Positions 43,241 to 54,659 of a stretch of DNA of 64,000 nucleotides are shown one piece after another. Source of the stretch: Prionace glauca (Eukaryota > Chordata > Chondrichthyes > Carcharhiniformes > Carcharhinidae); contig CM075760.1 of NCBI GenBank assembly GCA_037974335.1, positions 35,969,609 through 36,033,608 on the forward strand, in the 5' to 3' direction. The first letter of the stretch is position 1, and every line of letters begins with the position of its first letter. Under the pieces are notes generated by a model, which was not told the DNA's origin, made no database searches, and worked only from the letters and a program-made list of their open reading frames with translations. Both the position numbers and the translations under genes were made by a program.

Positions 43241-44458
43241 GAAATGCTTAAACCCAATTTGCTTCAATGTTTTGAAGAAGATAAAGTGGTCAATAATCAT
43301 TACAAAAACACGCGCATTGTAGCAGGATTGGAGTCTGATATTGATCAGAGGCCAGAGCGAGTGAGAGAAGATGTGTCTCATGTGGAAAAGGATATGAAAA
43401 TGTGAATGAAAACCCATTTTGAGAGCTGTTTTCTGAATTATTAATCATTTCAGCACCATATTCATTTCTTGTATGAATGGAAGTGACATTGAAAAGGTTT
43501 TCCTAGCCGGCTGGTATTGAACTGTAGGTAATGAGGACAAGCTTTACATATCCTCAGGGGACTGTATATCTGCTGTCTGAATTTTGCTCTCGTGTTTTGA
43601 ACACACTATTGTCGAGTTACTGGAAGTGCTGACATTATTATCTCTTAAACAAATTCCAAACTCCGAGGGTGGTGGCTCATTGAATACACGATAACTAACC
43701 CGATTGTAGCTAATAATTTTAAACAGAGGTGCCATTGAGAGACATTACATTAGTGGAAATGTTTATTCTTCAAGATTGTTCCACGGAATGTACAGTGACA
43801 GCCAGTACCTTTGTCCAAAGCGGCAGGTATACTTTTTAAGCATATGGTCACAAGCACATGTCCCTTCCTTTCAACCATGTTGGGAAGGATTCTATAACTG
43901 ATTATCAGACCCGCTGATCGGCGGTAGAACCGCTCCTTCCTTCACCAACAAATGCTCGCTTTACCCTTGAATTGGGAGTTTCTCTTCGAACGGCAGGGAC
44001 GTTGACAATGTGGAGAGTCAATCAACCACTCCGACATAAAATGCAGTAACTGTTCAATATTTGTCTCAGTGTTGCCTGAGGGAAATCTCGCAGTCATGAC
44101 TGAGCCACTCTCCCGATGGTGAGGCTTAAACGGACTGATCCTGAATGAACCAAATCCTGGAACAAGCCTGAGTTTGGCGGTCACAATAATCAGAATCGGG
44201 TTTAACTGTCACCATCTGCTGTGGAAAACGGAAATATTCCTTCCATAAAGCACTGACTGTTCCCCGGCTCTGAGTGTTTCCAACCATTGACAGGCAGCCA
44301 CTGACAGCCAGCTCACCAGCCTGCCTATTCTCAATGTCACTGGGAACATCAGGAAGTGAAGTGAAAACATCCTGAGACTCACAGCAGATTACTGAGGGCG
44401 GGGTTTAGAACATGTCTTCAATATCCCCAACTCCTCTTCTACAGAGCAGACAGAGACA
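43241..44458. other. Anonymous DNA upstream of the first intact V
   Basis: No gene or repeat recognised. It should contain the promoter of the V at 44459. I see no TATA box; GTGAAGTGAAAAC near 44360 is unremarkable. Confidence 0.4.
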
Positions 44459-44921
44459 ATGCGGCTGCTCAGCATTTGGGTTGTGTGGGCAATATTTCTG
44501 ACAGGTAAATGTGGACCAAACACATTTCAACTTTGTTTTTTACATTTTTGAAACATGGTGTAAAACAAAATGTTCTACATTCGCCGGTCAGATCTTTTTA
44601 TATTTGTTTTTCAGATCTGATTCGAGGAGATTCTGTCACTCAATCGCCTTCCTCAGATGTTGGGACAGAAGGAGAAGCGGTGACTTTAAATTGTAAATAT
44701 GATACTGAACAGAGCTACTACACTCTATACTGGTACCGGCAGCAACCAGACTCACAGCCTGAGTTTATATTGAGAAAATACTCGGGAGGCAGTGAAGATA
44801 AAGCCGATTTTGCCAAAAGCCGTTTCTCTGTTGAGCTCCAGACTGAGAATAAATTCACCAGTTTAACTGTCCGGGACCTGAAGCTGGCCGACGCCGCTGT
44901 GTATTACTGCGCTTTCGGACT
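44459..44921 (+). CDS. TCR V segment 1 (TRAV/TRDV-like)
   Basis: Leader exon 44459-44504 encodes a signal peptide (MRLLSIWVVWAIFLT) and ends at a GTAAAT donor. The V exon starts at 44615 after TTTTTCAG. It reads DLIRGDSVTQSPSSDVGTEG, the first Cys in VTLNCKYD, the conserved Trp in YTLYWYRQQP, framework 3 SRFSVELQTENKFTSLTV and ADAAVYYCAFGL, with the second Cys codon at 44908-44910. No stop or frameshift is present. Both splice sites, both cysteines and a good RSS make it functional in principle. It would be joined to J (or D) segments and form the antigen-binding V domain of a membrane TCR chain. The TRAV versus TRDV choice cannot be made from this window. Confidence 0.92.
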
Positions 44922-44960
44922 CACAGTGACAGAAAACAAGCTCAGCTCTGTACAAAAACT
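44922..44960 (+). other. 23-RSS of V segment 1
   Basis: Consensus heptamer CACAGTG (44922-44928), 23-bp spacer, nonamer ACAAAAACT (44952-44960). The 23-bp spacer on a V segment fits TRA, TRB and TRD V genes. Confidence 0.95.
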
Positions 44961-44964
44961 GTTC

Positions 44965-46440
44965 TTTTTACTGCAGAATGTTTAAAATCGCGGTCGATGT
45001 AGCCACAATGCTCAGAGAAAGGAAACCAAAGCAACTTCGAATGAAACTGTTCCCAGGAGCAGCTACACAAACAGACTGCCGATTTCAATCCGACAAACAA
45101 ATCAGCTCAGTCATATTTGAAGATCCCCGTTCTAATCCCTGCCTTTAGTAATTTGTTCCCTGCCCTCGGGATGCTCTCGCCCCACTTCCGTCTGTGTCTC
45201 TGGTTCTTTGTGACCAATAGGAGGTAATCTCGGGCTGACTTGGAAGAAAAGGGTCTGAGCCCCGCTACAGTCAGTGTCTTCAGAAGGGTATGGCGGCACT
45301 TTTAGAGGCTGGGGGAGGAGGAAGAGGTGGTCGGGGAATACAATCCTGGTCTGTAGATTACAATAAGAAAAATTTGGATTATTAGTTCTGACAGGAACGG
45401 CGTCAACCTTTTGGAAACGTTGTGAAGCTCAGTGGGCACAACATCTACTTGGGGTTGGTTTAAAGATCACAGTCACCACTTTGCGAAATCTATTCAATGT
45501 GTCCAAGTTTTCTCTGATTCGGCAAAGTACTTTGTTTAAATAAACTGTGTGAGCAGGCCGTGGTCAAAGGCTTCAGAAAACTGGGACGAGATATGGAGAA
45601 AGGGTTGTTCAATGAGTCACCGAAAATACATCGAAAGGAAATAAGTACATTGAAGTAATAAAATAGATGTACGGAGGTTGCCCTTAGTATAACTGTACGC
45701 TGGAGTTGAACTAATAATATTCCTCAAATATTCTTGACGTTGTTTTAGTTTTGGGGCTGCCGGTGACTCAGATTTGGGTGAAAGCGCTGTGTGGAACCTA
45801 CAGTGTGAGATTTCTGTCCCGAATCTGTTACTTCTCTGCTGGCTGTGTAGCTGAGAAATGCAGTGCAGAGAAAACATCTCCGTGATATTTCAAGGGACCG
45901 TTTTGTACGTTTTGTGAAAATCAGCAGAGATCTTGTCTTGTACGTTTGGAGACATTTTCAGCCCTCAGAAAAGGAGAGAGTCTGGAGAATGTATCCACAA
46001 GAAAGATCCCATCAGACCCGAACAGAGGAGTTAGATGTGGGGCTCACTTGAACCGAGCAATTGGACGCAACCCTTTAACGTTTATTTGATAAACCAACCT
46101 TTTTAACATACACTACATTTGGAAGTTTCACCGATTCACTTTTGTAGTATTTCCCCTCTCTGATATGTCTCTATCACAGGAAAAGTCTTAAATCATCTTC
46201 CCAATTGATCCCCGTCTCAAACTCAGTCTGATTAATGACAGTGACTCAAATACTTGGAACACCTTCATCCATATTCAACACTTGCATTTCCTTCTTCAAA
46301 GCGATTACTTTCTGGTCAATTGAAGGTACAAAATGTCTCTTAGCTCAATTAGGATCAACCTAGCTGTGTTTACTCGCCTCGCTCTGAACAGCAGAGTGTA
46401 TGGTCAATGTCTCAGTTCCCTGGAATCAACAATTGTGTTG
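44965..46440. other. Anonymous DNA between V1 and V2
   Basis: No gene or recognised repeat. Confidence 0.4.
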
Positions 46441-46447
46441 AAGTCAA

Positions 46448-46516
46448 TGACGTCAGGCCAATCAGATCCAGTGATTTCAGCTCTTCCTGCCAAACATCCT
46501 GTAGGAAGTGACATCA
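46448..46516 (+). promoter_or_regulatory. V-promoter elements: CRE, CCAAT, decamer-like
   Basis: A perfect CRE palindrome TGACGTCA (46448-46455) is followed immediately by GGCCAATCAG (CCAAT box) and, 50 bp on, AGTGACATCA (46507-46516), which matches the AGTGAYRTCA decamer known from TCR V-beta promoters. A second CCAAT lies near 46538. All sit 90-160 bp upstream of the V2 leader ATG, where a V promoter belongs. Confidence 0.6.
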
Positions 46517-46608
46517 GACCAGCCTCAGCCAATGGTCTCAGCCTTGTCTTGTTCGCTATTCTGAGCTTTGGGAGCCACAAGAGTCCCTGGAATCCAGGAA
46601 CAGCAGCA

Positions 46609-47080
46609 ATGCGGCGCTCGGTCCTCACTGTGATCTGGGTGGCATTCATTGTCGGTAAGTTTCACTCTTTAAAAAGGAGTGTAACTTTTTAATGTCTATT
46701 TTTATGTTCCACCGTCTGTGAATTTTCACCCTCAGTTCAGCTGAATGTTTTTTATTTCTTTCACCGTGTTTTCTAGATCTGAGCAATGGAGATTCTGTTC
46801 CTCAGCAGGAATCCTCACTCACACGGACAGAGGGAGAAAGTGTCACTTTAAGCTGCACCTATACCAACGATGCATATTATTTATTCTGGTACCGTCAATA
46901 CCCAGGCAGACAGCCCGAGTTTGCGGTCCGGAGACATACGGACGGCAGTGATGAATGGAAGGTGGATTTCGCTCAGACCCGGTTTTCTGATACAATCGAG
47001 AAATCAGAAAAGTTGTACCGATTGACCATCTCGGAGCTGCTGCTGTCTGACACCGCGGTCTATTACTGTGCACAGAATCT
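46609..47080 (+). CDS. TCR V segment 2 (TRAV/TRDV-like)
   Basis: Leader exon 46609-46654 (MRRSVLTVIWVAFIV) ends at GTAAGT. The V exon starts at 46777 after TTTTCTAG and reads DLSNGDSVPQQESSLTRTEG, VTLSCTYTND, YLFWYRQYPGRQPEF, FAQTRFSDTIEKSEKLYRLT and LSDTAVYYCAQNL. Both cysteines and the Trp are present, there is no stop, and splice sites are consensus. At 304 nt the V exon is one codon shorter than its neighbours. It has the clearest promoter of the cluster. Functional in principle, same strand as V1 and 2.1 kb from it. Confidence 0.92.
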
Positions 47081-47119
47081 CACAGTGATGAAAATGAATG
47101 AAATCCTCGTACAAAAACT
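47081..47119 (+). other. 23-RSS of V segment 2
   Basis: CACAGTG (47081-47087), 23-bp spacer, ACAAAAACT (47111-47119). Confidence 0.95.
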
Positions 47120-47529
47120 GCCGCAGGTTTCTGGGTCACAGCTGTTGTCTGGGTGCCGGTTGTAACAGCGGGTCTGACACTGACACGTGAATGTATTCCC
47201 GTGAACACAAACCCCGAGAACAATCCACATAAACACCATTCAAAACCGTTCACATCGAAGGCAGATTCCTGCTGATTCTGAGATTCGCTGTACGAGGGAA
47301 GAATTGGCTGCTGTTTATTTGGGGGTCACTTGGCACGAACATTGAAAATACAAGCGAAGTATCATTCAATAGTGTAAACTGAAACCTGCCAGCTGAGGCA
47401 AATCCCAATAACTAACCGTAACTAAACGCATCTCATTTAAATTCATTTACAGACTGAGAATTATTAACATAAGGAGTACAAAAGGATTGTTCCAGTCACG
47501 ATTAGGAGCTGATAAACGATTAATAGAAT

Positions 47530-48695
47530 TAATAAGAACATAAGAAAAGGAGCAGGAGTAGGCCATCTAGCCCTTCGAGCCTGCCCCGCCATTCAATAAG
47601 ATCATGGCTGATCTGTTGTGGCTCAGTTCCACATTCCCGCCCTCTCCCCATAACCCTTAATCCCCTCTCTTATCAAAAACCCATCAACCCGCGTCTTAAA
47701 AATATTTACCGAGGTAGCCTCCACCACTTCAACGGGCAGAGAATTCCAGAGATTCACCACCCTTTGAGTGAAGAAGTTCCTCCTCAACTCTGTTCTAAAC
47801 CGCCCCCCCTTTATCTTGAGGCTGTGCCCCCTAGTCCTGCTGTCCTTTCTGAGCGGGAAGAGTCTCTCCACCTCTATCCTATCCATCCCATTCATCATCT
47901 TATACGTCTCAATGAGATCTCCCCTCATTCTTCTAAACTCTAACGAGTACAAGCCTAGTTTATTCAGCCTCTCCTCATAGCTCAACCCCCTCAACTCCGG
48001 CATCAGCCTAGTAAACCTCCTCTGCACTCCCTCCAAGGTGAAAATATCCTTGCGTAAGTACGGCGCCCAAAACTGAACACAGTACTCCAGCTGCGGCCTC
48101 ACCAATGCCCATACAGTTGCAGCTACTTTTATATTCAATCCCCCTTGCTATGAAGGCCAGCATCCCATTCGCCTTCCTGACCACCTGCTGCACCTGCAAG
48201 CTGGGGTTTTTGCGACTCATGCACAAGGACCCCGAGGTCCCTCTGCACCGTCGCCTGCTGCAGTTTTTCGCCACGTAAGTAATAGTCCTTCCTACCATTC
48301 TTCCATCCAAAGTGGACCACCTCGCACTTGCCAAAATTAAATTCCATTTGCCATTTCCTGGCCCATTCGCCCAGCCTATCTAGATCCTTCCGTAGACTCT
48401 CCACACCCTCCGCACAATTTGCCGTTCCACCAATCTTGGTGTCAACAACAAATTTTGACACCATACACTTGGTTCCCTCCTCCAGATCATCTATATAAAT
48501 GGTAAATAGCTGAGGCCCCAGCACCGACCCCTGGGGCACTCCACTAGTCACCATCCGCCAATCTGAATAGCACCCATTGACCCCCACTCTCTGCCTCCTA
48601 TTTGACAACCAATCCTCTATCCACGCTAACACCCTACTCCCAACTCCATGTCCCCTGACCTTCTGCAATAACCTCTTGTGAGGTAATGATTTCAA
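47530..48695 (-). mobile_element. CR1-type LINE, 5'-truncated
   Basis: The minus strand carries RT to C-terminus in three frame pieces (48135-48695, 48008-48334, 47623-48138): [40 protein letters not shown], then FVVDTKIGG where relatives have FADD, and GVQRRFTRLMPELRGL to the end. A small deletion and frameshifts near 48120 and 48210, together with the changed catalytic box, mark it as dead. Tail at 47530 is an AAGAACATAAG-type unit. Confidence 0.9.
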
Positions 48696-48754
48696 GCGGA
48701 AGAATTGTTATGGCCTCAGCAGTGGAACAGATGACATGAAAACAGGTTAAATAC

Positions 48755-49490
48755 AGTCATCAGTTTCTGAGTGAAAAACTGCTTCCACTTCGCTGGAGGT
48801 CGGAGAGTTTACTGTTTAATTCAATTAAAGTATTTCTTGTCATTGAGCCCGAGATTTGGACCCAGATCTGCGAAATATTTGTGTCAGTAGAAACAATAAA
48901 ATTTACCCCATTAAAAAACCATATCCTAACCTGCATTACCATTTTTATCGTCAGTGCTTTGGAGCCTATCCCTCTGTTCTCTTCTGTTCTTTACAGGTGA
49001 TATCTCCAATTCAGACGCCAAAGAGAAAATCCCAGTGATACTGATTCGCACGAGATCTGTGGTGACCAGGAAGTAACGCAGTGTCGTTACACAGAAATGA
49101 GTCTACATTACCTAATCAGGAATCGAACCGGGGTCATAGCAATGAAAGTGCTGAATCCTAATCACGAGACCATCGGGGAAGTTGATGCAAGCGCTTTAAA
49201 AAAGAACTAATTTATCCATGAACCATCTGCCTTCCATTTTTTTACTTCAGACTTTTGATTCACCAAAAACAAGCTTTTCCTTTCATCTGTCATGTTTAGA
49301 TGGAACACAAGGGACTGTATCAGCCAATATAAACAGCGTTTCCTGTTCGCTAGAACATGAAATCGACAGTGAGGTGAAATAGTCCCGCAAGCTGCTCATG
49401 TGACACGTTCAATTCCTAAATCCCACCAACCTCATTACTGTGGCTTCGATGAAACTTACAAGGCAACACACGGCAGGCATTCATCACGGA
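48755..49490 (-). repeat. tRNA-Glu module, copy 5 (inverted partner of 31860-32345)
   Basis: In minus orientation: CAGCCAATATAAACAGC / AAATCGACAGTGAGGTGAAA flank at 49325-49390, the tRNA-Glu-like relic at 49111-49179, CTGCGTTACTTCCTGG-type text beyond it, the TTTCTACTGACACAAATATT block at 48870-48895, and the tRNA-Lys flank near 48760-48815. This is the longest copy of the module. Confidence 0.7.
49111..49179 (-). pseudogene. tRNA-Glu(TTC)-like relic
   Basis: The minus strand reads TCCCCGATGGTCTCGTGATT, AGGATTCAGCACTTTCATTG and GACCCCGGTTCGATTCC. A TTC anticodon sits in a four-pair stem; the acceptor stem no longer closes (3' end TGATTAGG). B box intact. Not a functional tRNA. Confidence 0.65.
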
Positions 49491-49799
49491 GAGCAACTGG
49501 CACAATCATTTACCAAATGCTATCAAATCGCCTCTCTTCCTGTTTCAGTCTCTGCCTTTCATCCAGCTCCCTCTGACTGTCCAGCTCCCAGGGTCAATTA
49601 GCCGCTTGATGTTGACACAGACAATTGGTGAACCCGAGCTTTACCTGGAAAGCAGGGAAAGCGAATCTATGACACACGGCATTGAGAGGAGATGGAGTTT
49701 AAAGATGACAGTACAAAGAGACACAGATATCTCATCTTCCTGATCGAGTTACTGATTACAGGAATGTACACAGTGCGAATTATCCACTGTCACACTCTC

Positions 49800-50320
49800 C
49801 TTCCAGTCTTGAGCACGGAGTTAAGTTTTGAAGTGTTTGAAGTCTTGTTACAGTTATTCAGGGTTTTGTTGAGACCACATTTGGAATAGTGTGTGCAGTT
49901 TGGATCTCCGCTTTTTAGCCAGAATCAAAGCAAAATCTGAGGATGCTGGAAACTGAATCAAAAACAGAAAATGCTGGAAATTCGCAACAGTTTTAATGAA
50001 AAGGAATTGTTAGCATTGGAAAACTGCAGGGATTCTATGATTCTATGAGTTTGATAGGGTGTAGGCTGAGACATTATTTTCCCTGATCCGGCAAAATAAA
50101 ACACGGAGCACAATCTCAGGATAAGGCGTTGATAATTCAGGACAGCGATGAGGAGAAATTGCTTCACTCAAAGGGTAGTGAATCTTTCAAATTCTCTATG
50201 CCAGAGGGCTGTAGATGCTCCATCATTGAACACATTTCAGTTTGGGTTTGACAGATTTATGATCTATCGTATAATGAATGGAAGCAGGGATATGGAATTG
50301 AAACAAATGCTCGGTCACAA
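49800..50320 (+). mobile_element. Decayed CR1-type LINE, plus strand
   Basis: FEVLLQLFRVLLRPHLE near 49830-49889 and NCFTQRVVNLSNS near 50155-50200 match the CR1 C-terminus. They are separated by a fragment of the inverted shark repeat (AAATCTGAGGATGCTGGAAA at 49933). Confidence 0.6.
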
Positions 50321-50549
50321 ATTCATGTCTGGATTCTAATTGTTAAGTTTAATGGTATAATGGAAGCATGTATACAACGTTATATGTAAGATGTCGGTAG
50401 TCAATAGTCATTAAATAATGTTGGTGAAAACAGATAACAGTGTAGCCGGTAACACTTGAGAGCTTTTTTTTATTGATGCCCACGGAACCCATTGCCAACA
50501 CGCAACGGTTCACTTATGAATGGTGATGGTGAGAAAATAGTGCAAGCTC

Positions 50550-50623
50550 CGTCCCTGGGTGGGCTCGAACCACCAACCTTTCAGTTAACAGCCGAACGCG
50601 CTGACCCATTGCGCCACAGAGAC
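50550..50623 (-). tRNA. tRNA-Asn (GTT)
   Basis: The minus strand reads GTCTCTGTGGCGCAATGGGT, CAGCGCGTTCGGCTGTTAAC and TGAAAGGTTGGTGGTTCGAG, then CCCACCCAGGGACG, 74 nt. The acceptor stem pairs fully, the anticodon loop CTGTTAA carries GTT, and A and B boxes match vertebrate tRNA-Asn closely. The anticodon stem has one G-U pair. It looks functional. Confidence 0.9.
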
Positions 50624-52220
50624 CGAGACAGCAACTGGTGCAGATATTCTAAACAAGGATGTCAATGACCACAATTCCATTTCTGCAAAACTTTGTTCCA
50701 GAACTGCAGCATGACAGCACCGTGTACAATTCTATACCAGCCTCTTTGGTTATGTTGATCCTGTAACATTTCTGTAGTGTGTTGGTCATTCCCTTTCTCC
50801 TCTGAATGTGCAGGTAAAATGAATCCATGTGTCTTATCGCAGGGAGGAATTCAATGGGAGGGAAGGGAACTGACAACCAGAAGCCCAAGGATCCAATATT
50901 TTCCACTCAGTCATCAATAACACCACTCCCAGCTGCAACTCCTTCCAAATATTGTGATCCATTTCCCTCAGGATCTGTCTCAAGATTTAATATTTCCCTT
51001 CTTTTCTCGTCATTTTGAAATTCACTTCAATACCCAACGTAAATTGAATTGCAAACCTGAGGGCTAACCGTGGGAAACAAGTCTCTGGGTAAAACAGATG
51101 CTCATTTCCAGATTCACAGCACTCAGCGTTTCACGCAGATGGAAGAATTTAATACTGAAAAGGTGTGAATATTGACTGTGATTCACTCAGGTATTGTGTA
51201 AATGCTGCTCGATAGTTCAGTGAGGGGATATAATCTATGTACGTTTTGCTGAGCTTGTGTTCGGTGTACTGGGAGGCTTCAACCGGGTTGAATTTTGTGT
51301 CCCAGGAATATGCAGTAATCCACTCATTGAAGCTGCAGTCGCGGGGAACGTAGACAGGAAATCAGAATTAAATGGTTTTATTTATCCGGGATTCCTTTTT
51401 TTCAACATTCCAGTTCCTCCTTCTTTGGCCATTAGTTTATTTTTCTAATGTAATTTTCAAAGGATAGCCGCTGTTAAGTTCTGGACACTAAGCAACTGAT
51501 CTCCGCAATTATCATTACAGCTTTTCTTCCTTTACTTTCCTTGAACAGGCTGTGTCAGAAAGCAAGACTGATACAGCTGCTGCTTCGGAGCTCAAAAGCG
51601 ACTGGAGTCTACGCTGGAGATATCTATGCAAGCGTGTCAGGTAATTGTTCCATCCAATGTTGGTGAGTGTTTATCACAGATGGATATGAATAGTGGGTCG
51701 ATGAATAGGGTTTTCTGATCGATTGCCGTAGACTGTGAAACAGTGCTGTAATAAATGGGGAACGGCATGCCATGACACAGAAAGAGGCATGAGATAAGTC
51801 AACAGTACATGAGAAACTGCTCGGATTTGTTTCATCATTGAGTACAGGCAGACACTTAGCTTATGCATCAAGAGGAAGCTCGCTCATCTGTGCAAGTACA
51901 TTGTGTAATATTTCTTGTCATTCAGCTATTTAAATTTTACAATTTCATAACTTTTCTTGTGTTGCCATTAACTGCTTTCTTTTCCCCGCTGTTGCCTTGT
52001 CTATTCATGGTTGCCTCTTTATTTGATGTCATTTCCTATTTCTATTCGCCTCATTCTCTTGAGAATCCCCAGACTCCCTTTATATCGGGTTCCTTGGTAA
52101 CAGTGAGCAGTTTTCAGTTTGTGTGTGTGTAACCTTGAGTTTCATTAGGTTTCAGTTTTTCATTCTGTGTGTCCGTACAAATTTCTGGCATTCAGGCTTT
52201 GTTTTTAAGGGCGGATTATT
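50624..52220. other. Anonymous DNA
   Basis: No gene, tRNA or repeat recognised. Short frames at 50827, 51257 and 51863 have no domain signature. Confidence 0.4.
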
Positions 52221-52224
52221 TCAT

Positions 52225-52410
52225 GAGGAAAGGTTAGAGAGACAAGGTTTATATGCACTGGATTCAGAATAAGAGTAGGCTACTTGATTGATATGTATAA
52301 AATACAAAGGGTCTTGACAAGGTAGATGTGAAGAGGGTAGTTCCTCTTCTGCGTGAATCCATAACTAGGTATCATGTTTCAAAAGAGGGATTCGTCCATT
52401 TAAAATAACA
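52225..52410 (+). mobile_element. Decayed CR1-type LINE fragment
   Basis: TTCATGAGGAAAGGTTAGAG, GGCTACTTGATTGATATG and ACAAAGGGTCTTGACAAGGT correspond to EERL, GDLIE.YK and KGIDRV of the CR1 C-terminus. Confidence 0.55.
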
Positions 52411-53365
52411 CTGCACCACAGCCTCCTCTTACGAGTATTTATAAATACTCACTTGTAGCAATGTCCTTCCTTGGTGTGTCTCTGTATCATTCACTGCTCT
52501 CAGGCCACGTTCATCTTTGTCCCTTAGTTGGATTGTTTCTGTATCATTCCGCTTAAACTCACTCTTGCCGATGTCAATGTCTTTTATATCTCTCTCAAAT
52601 TGTATAGGTGCATTGGGTGATATAGGAAGTGTACAGCTTCGGGAGTAAGGATATACTTGCCTGCATAGCACAGTTGATCAAACTGTGGAGAGTTAGCGAG
52701 CACTGAACCGATGCTCTGCTGAGGTCTCATTCAGCCTTTGAAATTTCTTCGATACTAAGCAGAGGGTCCAGATAGTGACAGGGCTGATCCACTGAAGGAT
52801 TCCTAAAACAGTTCCATGGCTAAATGTCTGAGATGTTGCAACATTGAATACAGGAAGCCATTGCGCTGATGCACAGCCTGGGCCACGCTCACCTGCATAG
52901 GAACATTGCTCAGGTTTTTAACAGGAAGTATGCACAAGGGTAGGAAAACACACCTTTCAAGTTATCACCAGTTTACACTTGTATCTTGCTCAGACCTTAC
53001 CTTACAATCACATTCTTTGACCTGCTGCATTATTTTGATCGCTGCTTATTTCTCAGTTCTCAGATTGAACTGTTTTTAGACATACATTTCTCCCCACCTG
53101 TTCTATCTTGTGTTCACTTCCTCAACCTCATCTTCATCACTCCCTGTGTCAGCCGGAGATATCCCCTACCGCCCCGCCCCCTTTTCTATCGTCCCATTCC
53201 CGGGTTAAATCTCACAGCTCCGGAATCCATGAGCTGCTGTCAGGCAGCTTTGAAACATTTTTAAATCTGAGGAATCTTTATTTGGTGAAACTGATCTTCC
53301 CAGACAAGCCTGAATTGAAGAAAATAACAATTGGAAACGCAACACAAACTCTTTATCTGGTAGCT

Positions 53366-53366
<1 letters not shown>
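52411..53366. other. Anonymous DNA
   Basis: Nothing recognised apart from T/C-rich text near 53100-53200. Confidence 0.4.

Positions 53367-53401
<35 letters not shown>
53367..53401. repeat. (CT)n microsatellite
   Basis: About 16 CT units. Confidence 0.9.
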
Positions 53402-53614
53402 GCTGATTAACCTTTCAGTCTGATGGGATTCTGCTGTGTGTTGTCTCAGCCGATCCTGGATTGAATTGGGTGACAGTTTGATCCGAGGTTAATGTGGTTT
53501 CCTCTGGGTTGTGTCTGAGCGGCTGACAGCGCCGCTGCTCAATCTGACTGTTACTTTCTGCGACTCTCCACACAAACCTCAACAGATTGGAGCACCCAAT
53601 GATAGGTGTGAAGC

Positions 53615-53653
53615 AGTTTTTGTACGGGGGTGAGACTGATTTCTATCACTGTG
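53615..53653 (-). other. 23-RSS of V segment 3
   Basis: On the minus strand: CACAGTG (53653-53647), 23-bp spacer, ACAAAAACT (53623-53615). Confidence 0.95.
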
Positions 53654-54222
53654 AGACTGAAAGCGCAGTAATAGCGGCCAGCGTCAGTCAGCTGCAGGCT
53701 CGAGATGGTTAAAGTAGTTAATTTAGCCGAGGTCTGGAGATCAAGAGAGAAACGGGGTCCAAAACCTTCCCCTCTGTCTTCTCCTGCATTCCAGGAATTT
53801 TTCCATATAATGAACTGCAAATCCTTCTGTGGCTGCTGTCTGTACCAATATAAGACATAGTCGCTTGCTGTAGTGCTGTAGGTACATCGAATAGTCACCG
53901 TTTCACCTTCTCTCCCCTCTGAAGACTGGGGCTGAGAAACAAAATCTCCATCACTCGGATCTGTAACATGTTCAAGAAGAAGAAAAAAAATCTAAGTGTT
54001 GGACGTGCTGCTGAAATAATATTAACACTTTATATTCACCGCGACATAACTGGAGTTATGAAATAAAAACAAATGACGGTGGAAATACACAGCAGGGTCA
54101 AGAACCACCACTGGGGAGAAGCAGAGCTAAAGGTTCAGATCGCGATAACATTTAACCAGATTGGAGTCATCCTTACTGATAAGAAACAGCCCGAACACAA
54201 TGCAGACAGTGAGGAACTCCAT
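53654..54222 (-). CDS. TCR V segment 3 (TRAV/TRDV-like), minus strand
   Basis: Leader exon 54177-54222 encodes MEFLTVCIVFGLFLI and ends at GTAAGG. The V exon begins at 53960 after GTTACAG and reads NPSDGDFVSQPQSSEGREGE, VTIRCTYSTT, YVLYWYRQQPQKDLQFI, GPRFSLDLQTSAKLTTLTIS and TDAGRYYCAFSL. Both cysteines, the Trp and the splice sites are intact; no stops. It is most similar to V1 (WYRQQP, FSLDLQT, CAF.L) but lies on the opposite strand, so V1 and V3 look like an inverted related pair. A functional join with J segments positioned as for V1 would need inversion rather than deletion. Confidence 0.92.
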
Positions 54223-54225
54223 GGC

Positions 54226-54570
54226 GGCTGCAGAGCCCGGGGCTGTGACTAACCTTTAAAACTCCAAGCACTGCCGGAACAGAATCTGTTTTTACAGTCA
54301 CTTTCTGATCTCTAACTTCCCGTCCAATCAACAATTTACAATCTACCCGTCATAGATTGAGATAAGATTTCAATGAGTTTCAGTGATCAGCTGAAGCTCT
54401 TTGACCTTCACTATTACATATCTGAGACTCAGTGACTGAGTGGGTACAGTGTGTGGTGAGAGGGAAGAATCAGCTTCACTGACAAGGCCATAAGAGATAG
54501 CAGCAGAATTAAGCCATTCGGCCCATTCGTGTCCATACCACCATTCAATCATGGCCGATATGTTTAAAAT
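54226..54570. other. Upstream region of V3
   Basis: Presumed V3 promoter region; no clear CRE, decamer or TATA seen. Confidence 0.35.
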
Positions 54571-54574
54571 CCCC

Positions 54575-54656
54575 GCAGAATCAGAGAATCCCTACAGTGC
54601 ACAAGGAGGCCATTCGGCCCATCGAGCCTGAACTGGCCCAATCCTGAACCGGACAC
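54575..54656 (-). mobile_element. SINE tail, minus strand, split by a LINE
   Basis: GAATCCCTACAGTGCACAAG, GAGGCCATTCGGCCCATCGA and GCCTGAACTGGCCCAATCC are the reverse of the type b SINE tail. The rest of a minus-strand SINE seems to resume near 56500-56585 (CACATATTTACCAGGCATTC), beyond the plus-strand LINE and another SINE tail. Confidence 0.6.
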
Positions 54657-54659
54657 TCC

